From Chloroflexota bacterium (GTDB lineage: Bacteria; Chloroflexota; Dehalococcoidia; GIF9; UBA5629): 64,000 nt of DNA. Where the stretch lies: positions 65,060 to 129,059 of the forward strand of contig VGNX01000001.1 of assembly GCA_016865855.1 (NCBI GenBank). The letters run 5' to 3'. Numbering within the stretch: position 1 is the first letter of the stretch; each line of letters opens with the position of its first letter. A program made the translations under genes and the position numbers. Of this stretch, positions 18,656 to 27,931 are shown one piece after another. Under the pieces are notes generated by a model. The model saw only the letters and a list, made by a program, of their open reading frames with translations, did not search any database and was not told where the DNA came from.

Positions 18656-19819
18656 CTAAACAAATGCTGGCATGCCAAATACTTCCCGCCCGACAATCAG
18701 CCTTTGAATCTGGTTTGTCCCATCCGGAGGGAGCAATGTCCTAGCATCTCTGAAGTAGCGCTCCAACGGGTATTCTTCAGAAATCCCATAAGCGCCGAGA
18801 ACTTCCATAGCTGTGGAGCAAACTCTGACTGCTGTCTCAGAACCAAAAAACTTTATGCCAGAGCACTCTTTGAAGCACACCTCACCTTTGTCCAGAAGAT
18901 GACAAGCCTTGTAAGCCAACAAACGTATCGCTTCTGTCTCAACCACCATCTCAGCAAGCATCTGCTGAACAAGCTGGAACTTAGCAATAGGCTTGCCAAA
19001 CTGTCTCCTTTCCAAGGCGTATTTCGCAGCATCTTCAATAGCTGCCTGAGCCAGGCCAGCGGATGATATACCTATCATAGCTCGAGGGAAAAGAAACGCA
19101 ACCATAGTGGCTTCGTAGCCAGCGCCTTCTTGCCCGATCAAGTTTCTTTTTGGCACGCGACAATCGCTAAATGTTAGCTCCGCAGTAGGGCAACTACGAA
19201 AACCAAGCTTCGGCAATTCCCTTGCCTCAAAGGGGGATTCTGTTCCATCTACAATGATCCGGGATATTCCTTTAGCCCCCTTGCTTTTGTCAGTATAACC
19301 TACCACTGCACAAAAATCAGAAACCCCTCCGTTTGTAATCCAAGTTTTAGTTCCATTTACAATGTAATAGTCGCCATCACACACAATTGTAGTTTCCATC
19401 TCACGGTTAGAAGACCCAGCATTAGGCTCAGTTATGGCGCCACTGGCTATTACGTTTCCTGATACTAACAGGGGCAGATATCTCTTCTTTTGCTCCTCAG
19501 TACCTGATCTGGAGAGGTCAAGGGCACCCCCATGATGAACTACAACCATAATACTAAGACTTCCCCAGGCACGACTCAGCTCCTCTATCAATACGCCATA
19601 GGAGACAAAATTCATACCCCCGCCACCCCACTCCACCGGCACCATGCCACCTGTATAGCCTAAAGGAGCTATTTTCTTCATAATATTTATAGCCACATCT
19701 TTAGGCAAAGGCCTGTATTTGCGTTCCCAGTCATTTACCAAAGGTATTATCTCCTTGTCCATAAACCCACGAGCACTTGCCTTCAGCAACTTCTGCTCTT
19801 CACTTAGCTCAAAATCCAC
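18656..19819 (-). CDS. Acyl-CoA dehydrogenase 1
   Basis: 387-residue FAD-dependent acyl-CoA dehydrogenase. Shows TEPNAGSSNREMETT, TKTWITNGG, ERRQFGKPIAKFQLVQ (FAD/dimer contact), EVLGAYGISEEYPLERYFRDAR and the terminal IGREVF-like GREVFG. Oxidises an acyl-CoA to the 2,3-enoyl-CoA and passes electrons to ETF. It closely resembles the copy at 31596-32753, including the C-terminal IQRLIVGRE-FV ending. Upstream are thiolase and DUF35 genes in the same direction. Confidence 0.92.
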   Translation of the reverse strand: MDFELSEEQKLLKASARGFMDKEIIPLVNDWERKYRPLPKDVAINIMKKIAPLGYTGGMVPVEWGGGGMNFVSYGVLIEELSRAWGSLSIMVVVHHGGALDLSRSGTEEQKKRYLPLLVSGNVIASGAITEPNAGSSNREMETTIVCDGDYYIVNGTKTWITNGGVSDFCAVVGYTDKSKGAKGISRIIVDGTESPFEARELPKLGFRSCPTAELTFSDCRVPKRNLIGQEGAGYEATMVAFLFPRAMIGISSAGLAQAAIEDAAKYALERRQFGKPIAKFQLVQQMLAEMVVETEAIRLLAYKACHLLDKGEVCFKECSGIKFFGSETAVRVCSTAMEVLGAYGISEEYPLERYFRDARTLLPPDGTNQIQRLIVGREVFGMPAFV

Positions 19820-19862
19820 AATTAGCCTCCTTTTATCTTAGTGCCAAGATAAAGCTGCAATA

Positions 19863-21008
19863 TCATCGTGCCAGTATATGGATACCACAAGCACCAGCTT
19901 CAAGGCCAGCCACTGCACCTCCCAGCATGTGAGCTAGTCCAATCTTAGCATTGGGGGTCTGCCTGTCACCAGCCTGTCCCCTTAAATGCCAAACAATCTC
20001 TGCTATGTTGCGCACACCAGAAGCACTTAACGGATGCCCCAAGGCAAGCAGCCCACCGCTAGGATTAACCGGTGTCTTGCCGCCTACCCACGTCGCCTTT
20101 TCTCTCACCAAGCGCACTCCCTCGCCGGGCTTGCACAGGCCGAGTTCTTCATAACGCAACATCTCCTCATTGGCGAATGCATCATGAAGCTCAACCACAT
20201 CTATATCTTCAGGCCCAACGCCTGCCATCTCATAGGCCATCTTAGCTGTTTTACTGCCCAGAGGAGAAATAGTGATATCTTTCTGAAGGTATGTGTAGTC
20301 ACCAGACAGCAGTGCCGAGCCAATGACTTTTATTGGTTTTGTAGTATATCTTTTGGCAATTTTCATAGAGCACAAAATCGCAGCTGCGGCCCCGTCGGTA
20401 TTAGGGCAACATTGAAGCAAGGTAATCGGGTCGCATATCATCCGCGAATTAAGGATTTCTTCCACAGTGAATTCCTTCCGATACTGGGCGAAAGGATTCA
20501 AACAGCCATGGTGGTGATTCTTAACCGATATCATGGCAAAATCCTCCAAAGTGGCCCCATACTCGTGCATCTGTCTTCGGGCAAGTATGGCAAAGATGCC
20601 GGGCATAGTTAATCCCAATTGACCTTCCAAATCATCTTTAGCTGGTGGGATCAACTTGCGGGCTATGGGGCTGGTAGTCATTGACTCCACGCCAATCGCA
20701 ATGCCAATATCGTACAGACCAGTAGCTATATCTTTCCACACTCCCCTGAAAGCAGTAGCTCCACCAGCGCAGGCATTCTCGACGTTTACCATCTCAAGAC
20801 CACTTATACCCACCTCTTTTAATATAGCCTGAGCCATAGTCCCCACGTCATAGAGCCGTGATGCGTAAGCAACTTGAATATCTTTGGGACTTACGCTAGC
20901 ATCATTAAGCGCCGCTAGGACAGCCTCTCGACCCAGCTCAACAACACTCCTCTGGGGAAACTTACCAAATGTACTTTGCCCTACTCCTATTACAGCAACT
21001 TCTCTCAT
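19863..21008 (-). CDS. Thiolase family protein (SCP-x/acetyl-CoA acetyltransferase type) 1
   Basis: 381-residue thiolase-fold protein. Active Cys80 lies in NACAGGATAFRG; the downstream ELHDAFANEEM and NPSGGLLALGHPLSASG supply the His residues. It lacks the C-terminal Cys-Gly loop of classical thiolases, typical of the lipid-transfer thiolase subgroup that works with a DUF35 (OB-fold plus zinc ribbon) partner. The partner gene is directly upstream (21051-21443). Probably cleaves a 3-ketoacyl-CoA of the pathway. Confidence 0.9.
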   Translation of the reverse strand: MREVAVIGVGQSTFGKFPQRSVVELGREAVLAALNDASVSPKDIQVAYASRLYDVGTMAQAILKEVGISGLEMVNVENACAGGATAFRGVWKDIATGLYDIGIAIGVESMTTSPIARKLIPPAKDDLEGQLGLTMPGIFAILARRQMHEYGATLEDFAMISVKNHHHGCLNPFAQYRKEFTVEEILNSRMICDPITLLQCCPNTDGAAAAILCSMKIAKRYTTKPIKVIGSALLSGDYTYLQKDITISPLGSKTAKMAYEMAGVGPEDIDVVELHDAFANEEMLRYEELGLCKPGEGVRLVREKATWVGGKTPVNPSGGLLALGHPLSASGVRNIAEIVWHLRGQAGDRQTPNAKIGLAHMLGGAVAGLEAGACGIHILAR

Positions 21009-21050
21009 AGTAATCCTCCTTTTTGGAAACTTGCAATCAATTCAAACTGG

Positions 21051-21443
21051 CTAAACTGGCTTAAACTTATAGCCAATGACTTCGTTATCATCTTCCTGCC
21101 ACAGCTTGTCAATAATTACTTCCATTTCCATATCTATTCGAAAGGGTTTGCTTTCCACTATTTCCAGCGGGGCAAAGATTCGCACTCCCTCAGGCAGAAC
21201 TACATAACCTATGGCATAGGGCGGCTCAAAGTGCATTGAAGCCATGAGCCCAATCGTATAGGAATACAACTTGCCCTTTCGGCTCAGTCTTAAATCCTCC
21301 ATGTCTTCATTAAAGCAAGATAGGCAAAAAACTGCTTTTGGAAAGAAAACTTCCCCACACGATTTGCACTTGTTGGCCAATAGTATACCGCCCGCCGGGC
21401 TTTCCATAAATGCACCTTCCCGGATAGGAACTCTGTTAGCCAT
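21051..21443 (-). CDS. DUF35 OB-fold/zinc-ribbon thiolase partner 1
   Basis: About 130 residues: N-terminal rubredoxin-like zinc ribbon (CKSCGEVFFPKAVFCLSC, two CxxC pairs) followed by an OB-fold (KGKLYSYTIGLM onward). Proteins of this family bind the acyl-CoA-handling thiolase encoded next door and complete its active site. Start set at Met 21443 because AAAGGA lies upstream; GTG/ATG codons 9-12 nt earlier are alternatives. Paired with the thiolase at 19863-21008. Confidence 0.88.
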   Translation of the reverse strand: MANRVPIREGAFMESPAGGILLANKCKSCGEVFFPKAVFCLSCFNEDMEDLRLSRKGKLYSYTIGLMASMHFEPPYAIGYVVLPEGVRIFAPLEIVESKPFRIDMEMEVIIDKLWQEDDNEVIGYKFKPV

Positions 21444-21500
21444 TGTATTCACCATCCTTTCTTTTACTTTAAACCAAAGCCGAAATCCACGCCCTAAGTG

Positions 21501-22316
21501 TCAAGCTAAAACACCGCCATCAAGATAGATGGTCTGCCCGGTCAAGTAATCGGAAGCTTCCGAAGCCAGGTAAACCGCTAGAAGTCCTACTTCCCTGGGT
21601 AAGCAAAGGCGTCCCAGCGGAACAGACCGCAACAACTTGTCCCGAACAGTCTCGTTTTCAAAGAACATGGCTGTCATCTCGGTGGCCACATAGCCTGGAC
21701 CAATTGCATTAACGTTGATATTGTACCTTGCCCACTCCAAAGCTAGAGCACGGGTATACATGCTTACCGCTGCTTTGGTGGTACAATAGACAACTTGATA
21801 AGAAAGGCCTTTGGCACCAGTCATAGACGTTATGTTTATAATTTTCCCCTTATTCTGTCTAATCATATGTGGACCTACCGCTCGAGTCGCCAGGAATATG
21901 GTGGTCAAATTGGCATCTACCATGTGATGCCATTCCTCATCGCTCGTTGGCGAAAAGAAGTCCTTTACAGCCTGCCCCCAGGCAGGTTTGTAATCAGGAA
22001 GAGGCACAATCGGCTTTCTGGAACCAGCACCTGCGCTGTTGACCAGTATATCTATCCTTCCCCACTCTGAGATTGCTGCCGCTACCACCGTGTCTATATC
22101 ATCGTCCTTGGTAGCATCGGCACACAGGGCGATGCCCTTTCTATCAAGATTTCTTATCTCTAGAGCAGTTTGCTCCACCTGTTCGGCAGTGCGAGCTGCC
22201 ACCAATACATCAGCACCGGCCTCAGCCAAAGCCAAAGCTATACCCTTGCCGATACCTCTGCCGCCTCCAATGACAACGGCGCTCTTGCCTGTTAAATCAA
22301 ACTCCTTTAATGGCAC
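21501..22316 (-). CDS. Short-chain dehydrogenase/reductase 1
   Basis: 271 residues. Cofactor motif GGGRGIGKGIALALAEAG, NSAGAG, the catalytic Ser-Tyr-Lys set in NITSM...VVYCTTKAA, and GPGYVATEM. The last residues YLTGQTIYLDGGVLA are typical of FabG/3-hydroxyacyl-CoA dehydrogenase-type SDRs. Probable role: oxidation of a 3-hydroxyacyl-CoA within the cluster. A roughly 20-residue insertion near residue 95-115 (KPIVPLPDYKPAWGQAVKDF) is longer than usual. Confidence 0.88.
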   Translation of the reverse strand: MPLKEFDLTGKSAVVIGGGRGIGKGIALALAEAGADVLVAARTAEQVEQTALEIRNLDRKGIALCADATKDDDIDTVVAAAISEWGRIDILVNSAGAGSRKPIVPLPDYKPAWGQAVKDFFSPTSDEEWHHMVDANLTTIFLATRAVGPHMIRQNKGKIINITSMTGAKGLSYQVVYCTTKAAVSMYTRALALEWARYNINVNAIGPGYVATEMTAMFFENETVRDKLLRSVPLGRLCLPREVGLLAVYLASEASDYLTGQTIYLDGGVLA

Positions 22317-22414
22317 AATCTGCTCCTTCTACCCTATTTGTCGCTTCCGACCTCGGGCCACCCGCAATACTCACCGTGAATCCTAGTGCCTGCCCTTAGA
22401 ATGGCGTGCAATAT

Positions 22415-23620
22415 CTACCCCAGTCTTATTTGCCTTGCAAGCGGGCTTTCTACTGTCTCCTCATGAAATGCCTTATAAGTCCGCTCTCCATCAAGTAAGC
22501 GTCTAGCAGCCACCAGATAATGTATGGTTGGTGTGCCTTCCTCCAACCAGTTGAGCCTGCCCTCTCTGTACAAACGTTCAATAGGATACTCACGAGTATA
22601 GCCAACGCCACCGTATACGAGAAGGGCGTTATCAGTTACACGACGCAAGCCTTCTATAGCCAGCATTTTGCACAGGTTCGCCTCTAGGAATATGTCCTTT
22701 TTGCCTTCATCAATTTTCCTTGCCGTATCCTCCAAGACACACTGTAACGCGTATATGTCCATAGCCATTTCGGCGAGGTACCTCTGGACTGCCTGCCTTT
22801 CAGCGATGGGTTTGCTAAAGGTTACCCTCTGTTTAGCAAACGGAATCGACAGGTCGAGACACCTCTCCATGGTGCCTAACGCATTGGCCGCTATCCGCAC
22901 CCTGCTGATATTCAAGCCGTGCAAAGCAACCTCCAAGCCTTTCCCTTCCATACTAATAAGGTTTGTCACTGGCACAACACAGTCCTTGAAATTCAATCGC
23001 CCATGATGGCTCCCGGTACACCCCATACATGGCTTCATATCCGTAATGGTAAACCCCGGCCTTCCCCTCTCTACCAATAAGCTACTGATTTCGTACTCAC
23101 CAGACTGCATCTCAGTCCAACAGACTACTTGGAAGATGTCAGCGAAATCAGCATTGGTAATTAAGTGCTTACGGCCATTTAATATGAAATTTGAGCCGTC
23201 CCTTCTAGCTCTGGAATGTATGTCACGCCCGGTGCCGCCATCAGGCTCAGTGAGACCAAAACCACATGACATCTCTCCTCGAGCAAGTTTTGGCCAGTAT
23301 TGCTTCTTTCGCTCCTCGCTCGCGTATACAAAGGCATCATTGCCGCCATTGTGAACATGGAGAATGACTCTCATTCCGCCGTGTACCTTAGACCACTCCT
23401 TTTCAAATTCAAGGTACTGAACCTCAGATAGACCTGCGCCACCATATTCCTTTGGTATCTGCAGTCCCAGCATTCCGATTTCAGCAAATTTTGGCCATAG
23501 CTTCTCCCTGGGGAATTGACCAGTCTTCTCTATCTCGTCTCCCAGTGGGGCAACCTCATCCCATAGGAATTTAAACGCTTTTTCCTTGAATTCCGTGAAT
23601 TTATTTTCTGGCATGGCCAT
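22415..23620 (-). CDS. Acyl-CoA dehydrogenase 2
   Basis: 401-residue acyl-CoA dehydrogenase, more distant from the other two in the cluster. Shows IPKEYGGAGLSEVQYL, LTEPDGGTGRDIHSRA, KHLITNADFADIF, SKPIAERQAVQRYLAEMAMD and VYGGVGYTREYPIERLYRE. Substrate unknown; the divergence suggests a different acyl chain. Met 1 or Met 3 can be the start; the spacing to the upstream GGGAGG favours either. Confidence 0.9.
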   Translation of the reverse strand: MAMPENKFTEFKEKAFKFLWDEVAPLGDEIEKTGQFPREKLWPKFAEIGMLGLQIPKEYGGAGLSEVQYLEFEKEWSKVHGGMRVILHVHNGGNDAFVYASEERKKQYWPKLARGEMSCGFGLTEPDGGTGRDIHSRARRDGSNFILNGRKHLITNADFADIFQVVCWTEMQSGEYEISSLLVERGRPGFTITDMKPCMGCTGSHHGRLNFKDCVVPVTNLISMEGKGLEVALHGLNISRVRIAANALGTMERCLDLSIPFAKQRVTFSKPIAERQAVQRYLAEMAMDIYALQCVLEDTARKIDEGKKDIFLEANLCKMLAIEGLRRVTDNALLVYGGVGYTREYPIERLYREGRLNWLEEGTPTIHYLVAARRLLDGERTYKAFHEETVESPLARQIRLG

Positions 23621-23726
23621 CTCTTTACCTCCCGTGAACTTTTTGAATTAGCAGCGCTATTCAGAACTTACTTAAGCAACAGCTTTCACAACCTGAAGTT
23701 TGGGCAAAGGTTGTTGACCTCCAACT

Positions 23727-24182
23727 TTATCTCTGTGACTCAGCATCACTTTCCTTTTGCAGCCGATGGAATCCTTCGTCGCAATGCAACACCTCACCAA
23801 ACGGGCAATCCAGATAACACATTGCGGGTAAAGAGGTGAACACGCTTCTTATCCGATTCCTGAGTTCGGACACCGTAATCTTCATATCGATCTCAAACCC
23901 TAAGGGTTGAAGTATGTCCAGGTCAATCTGGTTGGCCTCTAATCCATAGTCATAGAGGCGACATTTATTTTCAGCAACATTCAGGCTGGGACAGAAGGCG
24001 CACGTATCACCAGCGCTAGCTACTACTTTGATAACCTGATTTGGGTTTGCCTTTATTCTCCGGTGATAAGCGCGCGCATTAGCAGCAAAGCGAGGATTGT
24101 AAATATCACCGGCTTCAGCATTAGCGACTACCATGCAGAAAAGATGATGTCCTCGAAGACGAATTGCTTGCCGATCTCTCAT
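23727..24182 (-). CDS. DUF1284 family protein
   Basis: 151 residues. Begins with the family mark RLRGHHLFCMV and contains several cysteines (CAFCPS, C in NKCRLYD, CYLDCPFGEVLHC) suited to iron-sulfur binding, as suggested for DUF1284. No defined function. It lies between acyl-CoA dehydrogenase 2 and the ABC transporter genes. Confidence 0.82.
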   Translation of the reverse strand: MRDRQAIRLRGHHLFCMVVANAEAGDIYNPRFAANARAYHRRIKANPNQVIKVVASAGDTCAFCPSLNVAENKCRLYDYGLEANQIDLDILQPLGFEIDMKITVSELRNRIRSVFTSLPAMCYLDCPFGEVLHCDEGFHRLQKESDAESQR

Positions 24183-24347
24183 TTACCCCGCCTATCGTGC
24201 CCTCCGTATCACTTAAGGCGCAGCCTGTCCCAATCAATACGCCTAGTGTAGTTTCTATGTCCCCAACTGAAGGCTAAACTTCCAACTACAGGAGGCCAAA
24301 GATGTCAGACTTTAGCTTTTGTATTCCGTCTGCCACACCTTACCTCC

Positions 24348-25142
24348 TTAGCCTAACCATCTCTTACGCCTCTTATAATGCTTTATGACCTTATAGCTTT
24401 TTCTCTCACCTGCTCGGCTCAGCCCAAGATAAAATTCCTTGATGTCTTCATTGTCCCTTAATTTTGGAGAGGGACCATCTAAAACAACCCGTCCGTTCTC
24501 GAGGACATAGCCATATTGAGCGAGCTGCAGCGCTATTCTGGCATTCTGTTCCACTAGGAGCATGCTTATCTTCTCTTCACTGTTAAGACGGCGCAGAATG
24601 TGGAAAATTTCCCTCACTAAGATCGGCGACAACCCCAGCGACGGCTCATCGAGAAGCGTTACCTTTGGCTTGGCCATAAGGGCTCTGCCTATGACCAGCA
24701 TTTGTTGTTCCCCGCCAGAAAGCCAGCCGGAAATCTTATTTCTTAATCTCTTAAGAGGGGGGAAGTAATCGTAAACCATCTCTAAATCGTCTTTAATACC
24801 CTGAGGATCATGGCGAAGGTGACCTCCCACTTTCAGGTTCTGCTCCACGGTAAGATGTTCCAGCACTCTTCTCCCTTCCATAACTTGCAGTATCCCCATT
24901 CGCACGACGTCCGAGGGCTCAGCATGATCTATACGCTGCCCATCAAACACTATGCTCCCGTCGCTGACTTCGCCTTCCTCTACTGCAAGTAGCCCCGAAA
25001 TACTCTTCAAAGTGGTAGTCTTTCCTGCACCATTGGCTCCGATAAGGGTTACTATCGCTCCCTGAGGTACCTCCATGGATACCCCCTTTAGAACCAAAAT
25101 AGTGCCTTGATACATTACCTCTACGTTATTCAACTGCAACAT
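24348..25142 (-). CDS. livF: Branched-chain amino acid-type ABC transporter ATPase (LivF)
   Basis: 264 residues. Walker A GANGAGKTT, signature LSGGEQQMLVIGRAL, Walker B TLLDEPSLGLSP and the switch His region. The reading frame extends to 25217, but Met 25142 is preceded by GGGAG and begins the conserved MLQLNNVEVMYQ. Works with LivG, LivH, LivM and the binding protein in this cluster. In catabolic clusters these importers often carry aromatic or short branched acids rather than amino acids. Confidence 0.9.
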   Translation of the reverse strand: MLQLNNVEVMYQGTILVLKGVSMEVPQGAIVTLIGANGAGKTTTLKSISGLLAVEEGEVSDGSIVFDGQRIDHAEPSDVVRMGILQVMEGRRVLEHLTVEQNLKVGGHLRHDPQGIKDDLEMVYDYFPPLKRLRNKISGWLSGGEQQMLVIGRALMAKPKVTLLDEPSLGLSPILVREIFHILRRLNSEEKISMLLVEQNARIALQLAQYGYVLENGRVVLDGPSPKLRDNEDIKEFYLGLSRAGERKSYKVIKHYKRRKRWLG

Positions 25143-25262
25143 ATTTCTGAAGCTCCCTGGAGGCATGCCCCCTACTTTGCATAGAGCGAAGTGGCATGCA
25201 GGCGGGCATACCCCCAATACCTTCTTGACCTTCTCTTGCCCTCTTGGTCAACCTTCACCAAG

Positions 25263-26522
25263 CTACTTTTTGAGCGGCAGTGAAATGACAGACACACTAC
25301 GTTTGCCTAGCAGCTCTACTTTTCCACCTTTCATCTGATAGTTGTACACAGTATCTACTCCTGCTAGTCTATCATTGGGGTTAAACTTTATGTCCCCGGT
25401 CAGGCCGTAGAGCTCCGCCGCCTTGAACTCCCCTTCATTAAGCTCGTCGTAGAGTGCTTGGCCAGTTAGATTCGCAGCCCCTACTTTCTCCACAGCTCTC
25501 TCCACAGCCCTGGTCAGCATATAGACTTGAAAGCTATACTGGCTGCCAGCACTTCCCCATGGGGTTCCGGGAGCATATTTGTCAATATTTTTCACGAATA
25601 TCTTATGAGCCTCGGTTCCAGGTGAATAGTCTACGCCGTTGTATTCAAAGTCTCCCTCCACCATGTCGGCACCCATCATCTCGGCCAGTACGGACAAACC
25701 TAGATAGGGTGGGGTTAAAATAGGTACCTTATGCAGATACCCCAACTCCCTCATGGCGCTGTAAAAGGCGACTGTTCCAACAGCAGTGCCAGAAAAGGAA
25801 ATGTAGTCTGGCTTTCCCTCTTCCATAATCTTCCTTGCCAGTCCCGATAGCTCAACTGGGGTAGGTGGATGCCACAGGATGTCTCCAAAGACGAATTCCA
25901 TCTCAGGGTAAGTCTTCTGCCAGGCCAGGACTGGGGCAGCTATGTCCTTGCCGGCTACACCTTCAAATATCGAGATGACAATTCGTGGCTTGCCCGGCTT
26001 TTTCCAATACTCCTCACAGAGCCATTCTATAGAGGCTGTGGAGAGGGTTGCATAATCCCGCAGTGGGCTGAAAACCCACCCCGCCGGCTGGTGGAAGAAA
26101 CTAACCCCGCATGTGCCATGGATAACCACTATCTTCTGCTCGGCTACTTTTCCCATAATAGGCAAGACCATAGGAGCACCGCCGGTGAGTATAGCTATGG
26201 GTTTGTCACTAACCACCGCCCGGGCATGGATTGAGGCTGTCTCCGCGGCATCATATCTAGTGTCATATACCTTGTTGACCAGCTTTACTCCTAGCTTCTT
26301 ACCCACGTTTTCATTCCACCAGCCATATACCACGTTTTGGGAAGGTACGATAATGCGGAACAGTTCGGAATAGGGCCCGGTTACATCCGAATAGTTAGGA
26401 ATTATGTATTCGTGGATAGCCGCAGGGGGAGCAGGTTTGGCACATCCGGAAACAAAAAGGAAAGGAACCAAAAGTAAAACGGTAGAAATTGCACCTAAAA
26501 TTAACTGCTGTCCTTTTTTCAT
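25263..26522 (-). CDS. ABC transporter substrate-binding lipoprotein (LivK-like)
   Basis: 419 residues with a lipoprotein signal peptide (positively charged start, hydrophobic stretch, lipobox FVSGC around residue 27). The rest is a type I periplasmic binding fold (Peripla_BP_6). The sequence is divergent from amino-acid binding LivK, consistent with another ligand. It should deliver the substrate to the LivHM permease outside the membrane. Confidence 0.88.
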   Translation of the reverse strand: MKKGQQLILGAISTVLLLVPFLFVSGCAKPAPPAAIHEYIIPNYSDVTGPYSELFRIIVPSQNVVYGWWNENVGKKLGVKLVNKVYDTRYDAAETASIHARAVVSDKPIAILTGGAPMVLPIMGKVAEQKIVVIHGTCGVSFFHQPAGWVFSPLRDYATLSTASIEWLCEEYWKKPGKPRIVISIFEGVAGKDIAAPVLAWQKTYPEMEFVFGDILWHPPTPVELSGLARKIMEEGKPDYISFSGTAVGTVAFYSAMRELGYLHKVPILTPPYLGLSVLAEMMGADMVEGDFEYNGVDYSPGTEAHKIFVKNIDKYAPGTPWGSAGSQYSFQVYMLTRAVERAVEKVGAANLTGQALYDELNEGEFKAAELYGLTGDIKFNPNDRLAGVDTVYNYQMKGGKVELLGKRSVSVISLPLKK

Positions 26523-26609
26523 CTTCTAACCTCCTTCTTTAATAACACATAAGTTAAGTTCTTAATTGACCAGTTTTCTTTATCTCATCCACCACCCCCT
26601 TTCACCTTA

Positions 26610-26755
26610 GAGGCTGTTTAATTTTGCCTCAGATTCAAAATTAGATTCAGCTCAAATATCACACATAATTTTCACCCCCAATTCAAATTCTGGCTTTCAG
26701 CTTTATTTTTGCCTTAAAATTGTGCGAACCTCAAAGCTAATTCTTAAACAGCCTC
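26610..26755. mobile_element. Second MITE-like element with CCTTA target duplication
   Basis: 146 bp with perfect 12-bp inverted ends GAGGCTGTTTAA and TTAAACAGCCTC, flanked on both sides by CCTTA (26605-26609 and 26756-26760). AT-rich, no ORF. It fills much of the 338-nt gap between the binding protein and livM genes. Distinct from the 154-bp MITE family although both begin GAGGCTGT. Confidence 0.8.
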
Positions 26756-26860
26756 CCTTAGAGTAACCGTCCAATAACTCGACCCTTAATAGCCCCAGAA
26801 TTCCTTTTCTCACTTCCGTCACCAATATACCATTCCACCGTCCCGGTTTCAGCTTGCAGC

Positions 26861-27919
26861 CTAGTATGGGAAGGGCCATAATCGATAAAACCTTTGAAAA
26901 ATCCTCCAGCGGTGAGCCAGTCCCCGGGGCTCAAAAACCAGGAAAAGGATAATTACCAAGCCAACCATGACGTTCATCAAAGCGAAAATGATACCTGCGC
27001 CTAGTTGCGGGATTGCCATTGCCAATGAGGGCCCAACAGCATTAACAATTTCTTGCAATGTTCTCAGAAAGGCAGTGCCAAGAATTGCACCCAAAATGCT
27101 GCCCAGCCCTCCCACAATGAGCATACCCAGCATGAATACGGATTGCACCAGAGTGAACTGGTCGACACCAACAAAACGCATATAGTAGCCCCATAATACA
27201 CCGGCGACACCAGCAAAGAAAGCACAGATGACGAAGGCCAAAAACTTGTACAAAACTATGTTAATCCCCATCACCTGTGCCGCAACTTCGTTGTCCCTGA
27301 TAGCCATAAAAGCTCGCCCCAGCCTACTTCTTGTTATGTTTGTAGCAACAAAAACAGAAACGGCCACTACAACCAGGACTAGATAATACATACTTCCGGG
27401 TGAAGTGAGCTGCATCCCGGTTAGCAGTGTGGGGGACGCTACCGGAAAGCCCCCGTATATACCTAAGAAGAACTCTTTGGGAACACGGGTGAATATAAAG
27501 TGGAAAATTAGCTGTGCCGCCATCGTAGTCAGTGCCAGATAAAAACCCTTTACCCTGATAGCCGGGATAGCAAAGATTAACCCGTAGACAGCGCCAGCTA
27601 GGCCACCGATAATTAAAGCCGCTTCGACGGGTAAGTTAAGCCTCATCGCGGCAAGGCACCCCATTAACCCTCCCACCCCCATAAAGGAGGACTGTCCTAG
27701 ATTTATCTGACCACAATATCCAACGAGTATTTGCAGGCCAAGAACCGCGACCATGAAGATGCCCATTAGTGAAAGCATGCCCAGCGTGGCATCGGACACC
27801 AACACAGGTACAAAGGCTAAAAGAACCAGGAAGCCAAAGAATAGGCCCCACTGAAGCCGGGTACGTATGATTGCCTTATCCTGTTCATATTTTTCGGGAA
27901 AAGTGCCAGATGGTAACAT
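26861..27919 (-). CDS. livM: Branched-chain-type ABC permease LivM
   Basis: 352 residues with about nine membrane helices and the family motif GYCGQINLGQSSFMGVGG near residue 68, plus the EAA-like loop SRLGRAFMAIRDNEVAAQVMGIN. Forms the import channel with LivH. It lies 12 nt after livH. Confidence 0.92.
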   Translation of the reverse strand: MLPSGTFPEKYEQDKAIIRTRLQWGLFFGFLVLLAFVPVLVSDATLGMLSLMGIFMVAVLGLQILVGYCGQINLGQSSFMGVGGLMGCLAAMRLNLPVEAALIIGGLAGAVYGLIFAIPAIRVKGFYLALTTMAAQLIFHFIFTRVPKEFFLGIYGGFPVASPTLLTGMQLTSPGSMYYLVLVVVAVSVFVATNITRSRLGRAFMAIRDNEVAAQVMGINIVLYKFLAFVICAFFAGVAGVLWGYYMRFVGVDQFTLVQSVFMLGMLIVGGLGSILGAILGTAFLRTLQEIVNAVGPSLAMAIPQLGAGIIFALMNVMVGLVIILFLVFEPRGLAHRWRIFQRFYRLWPFPY

Positions 27920-27931
27920 ATCTCCCCTTTC

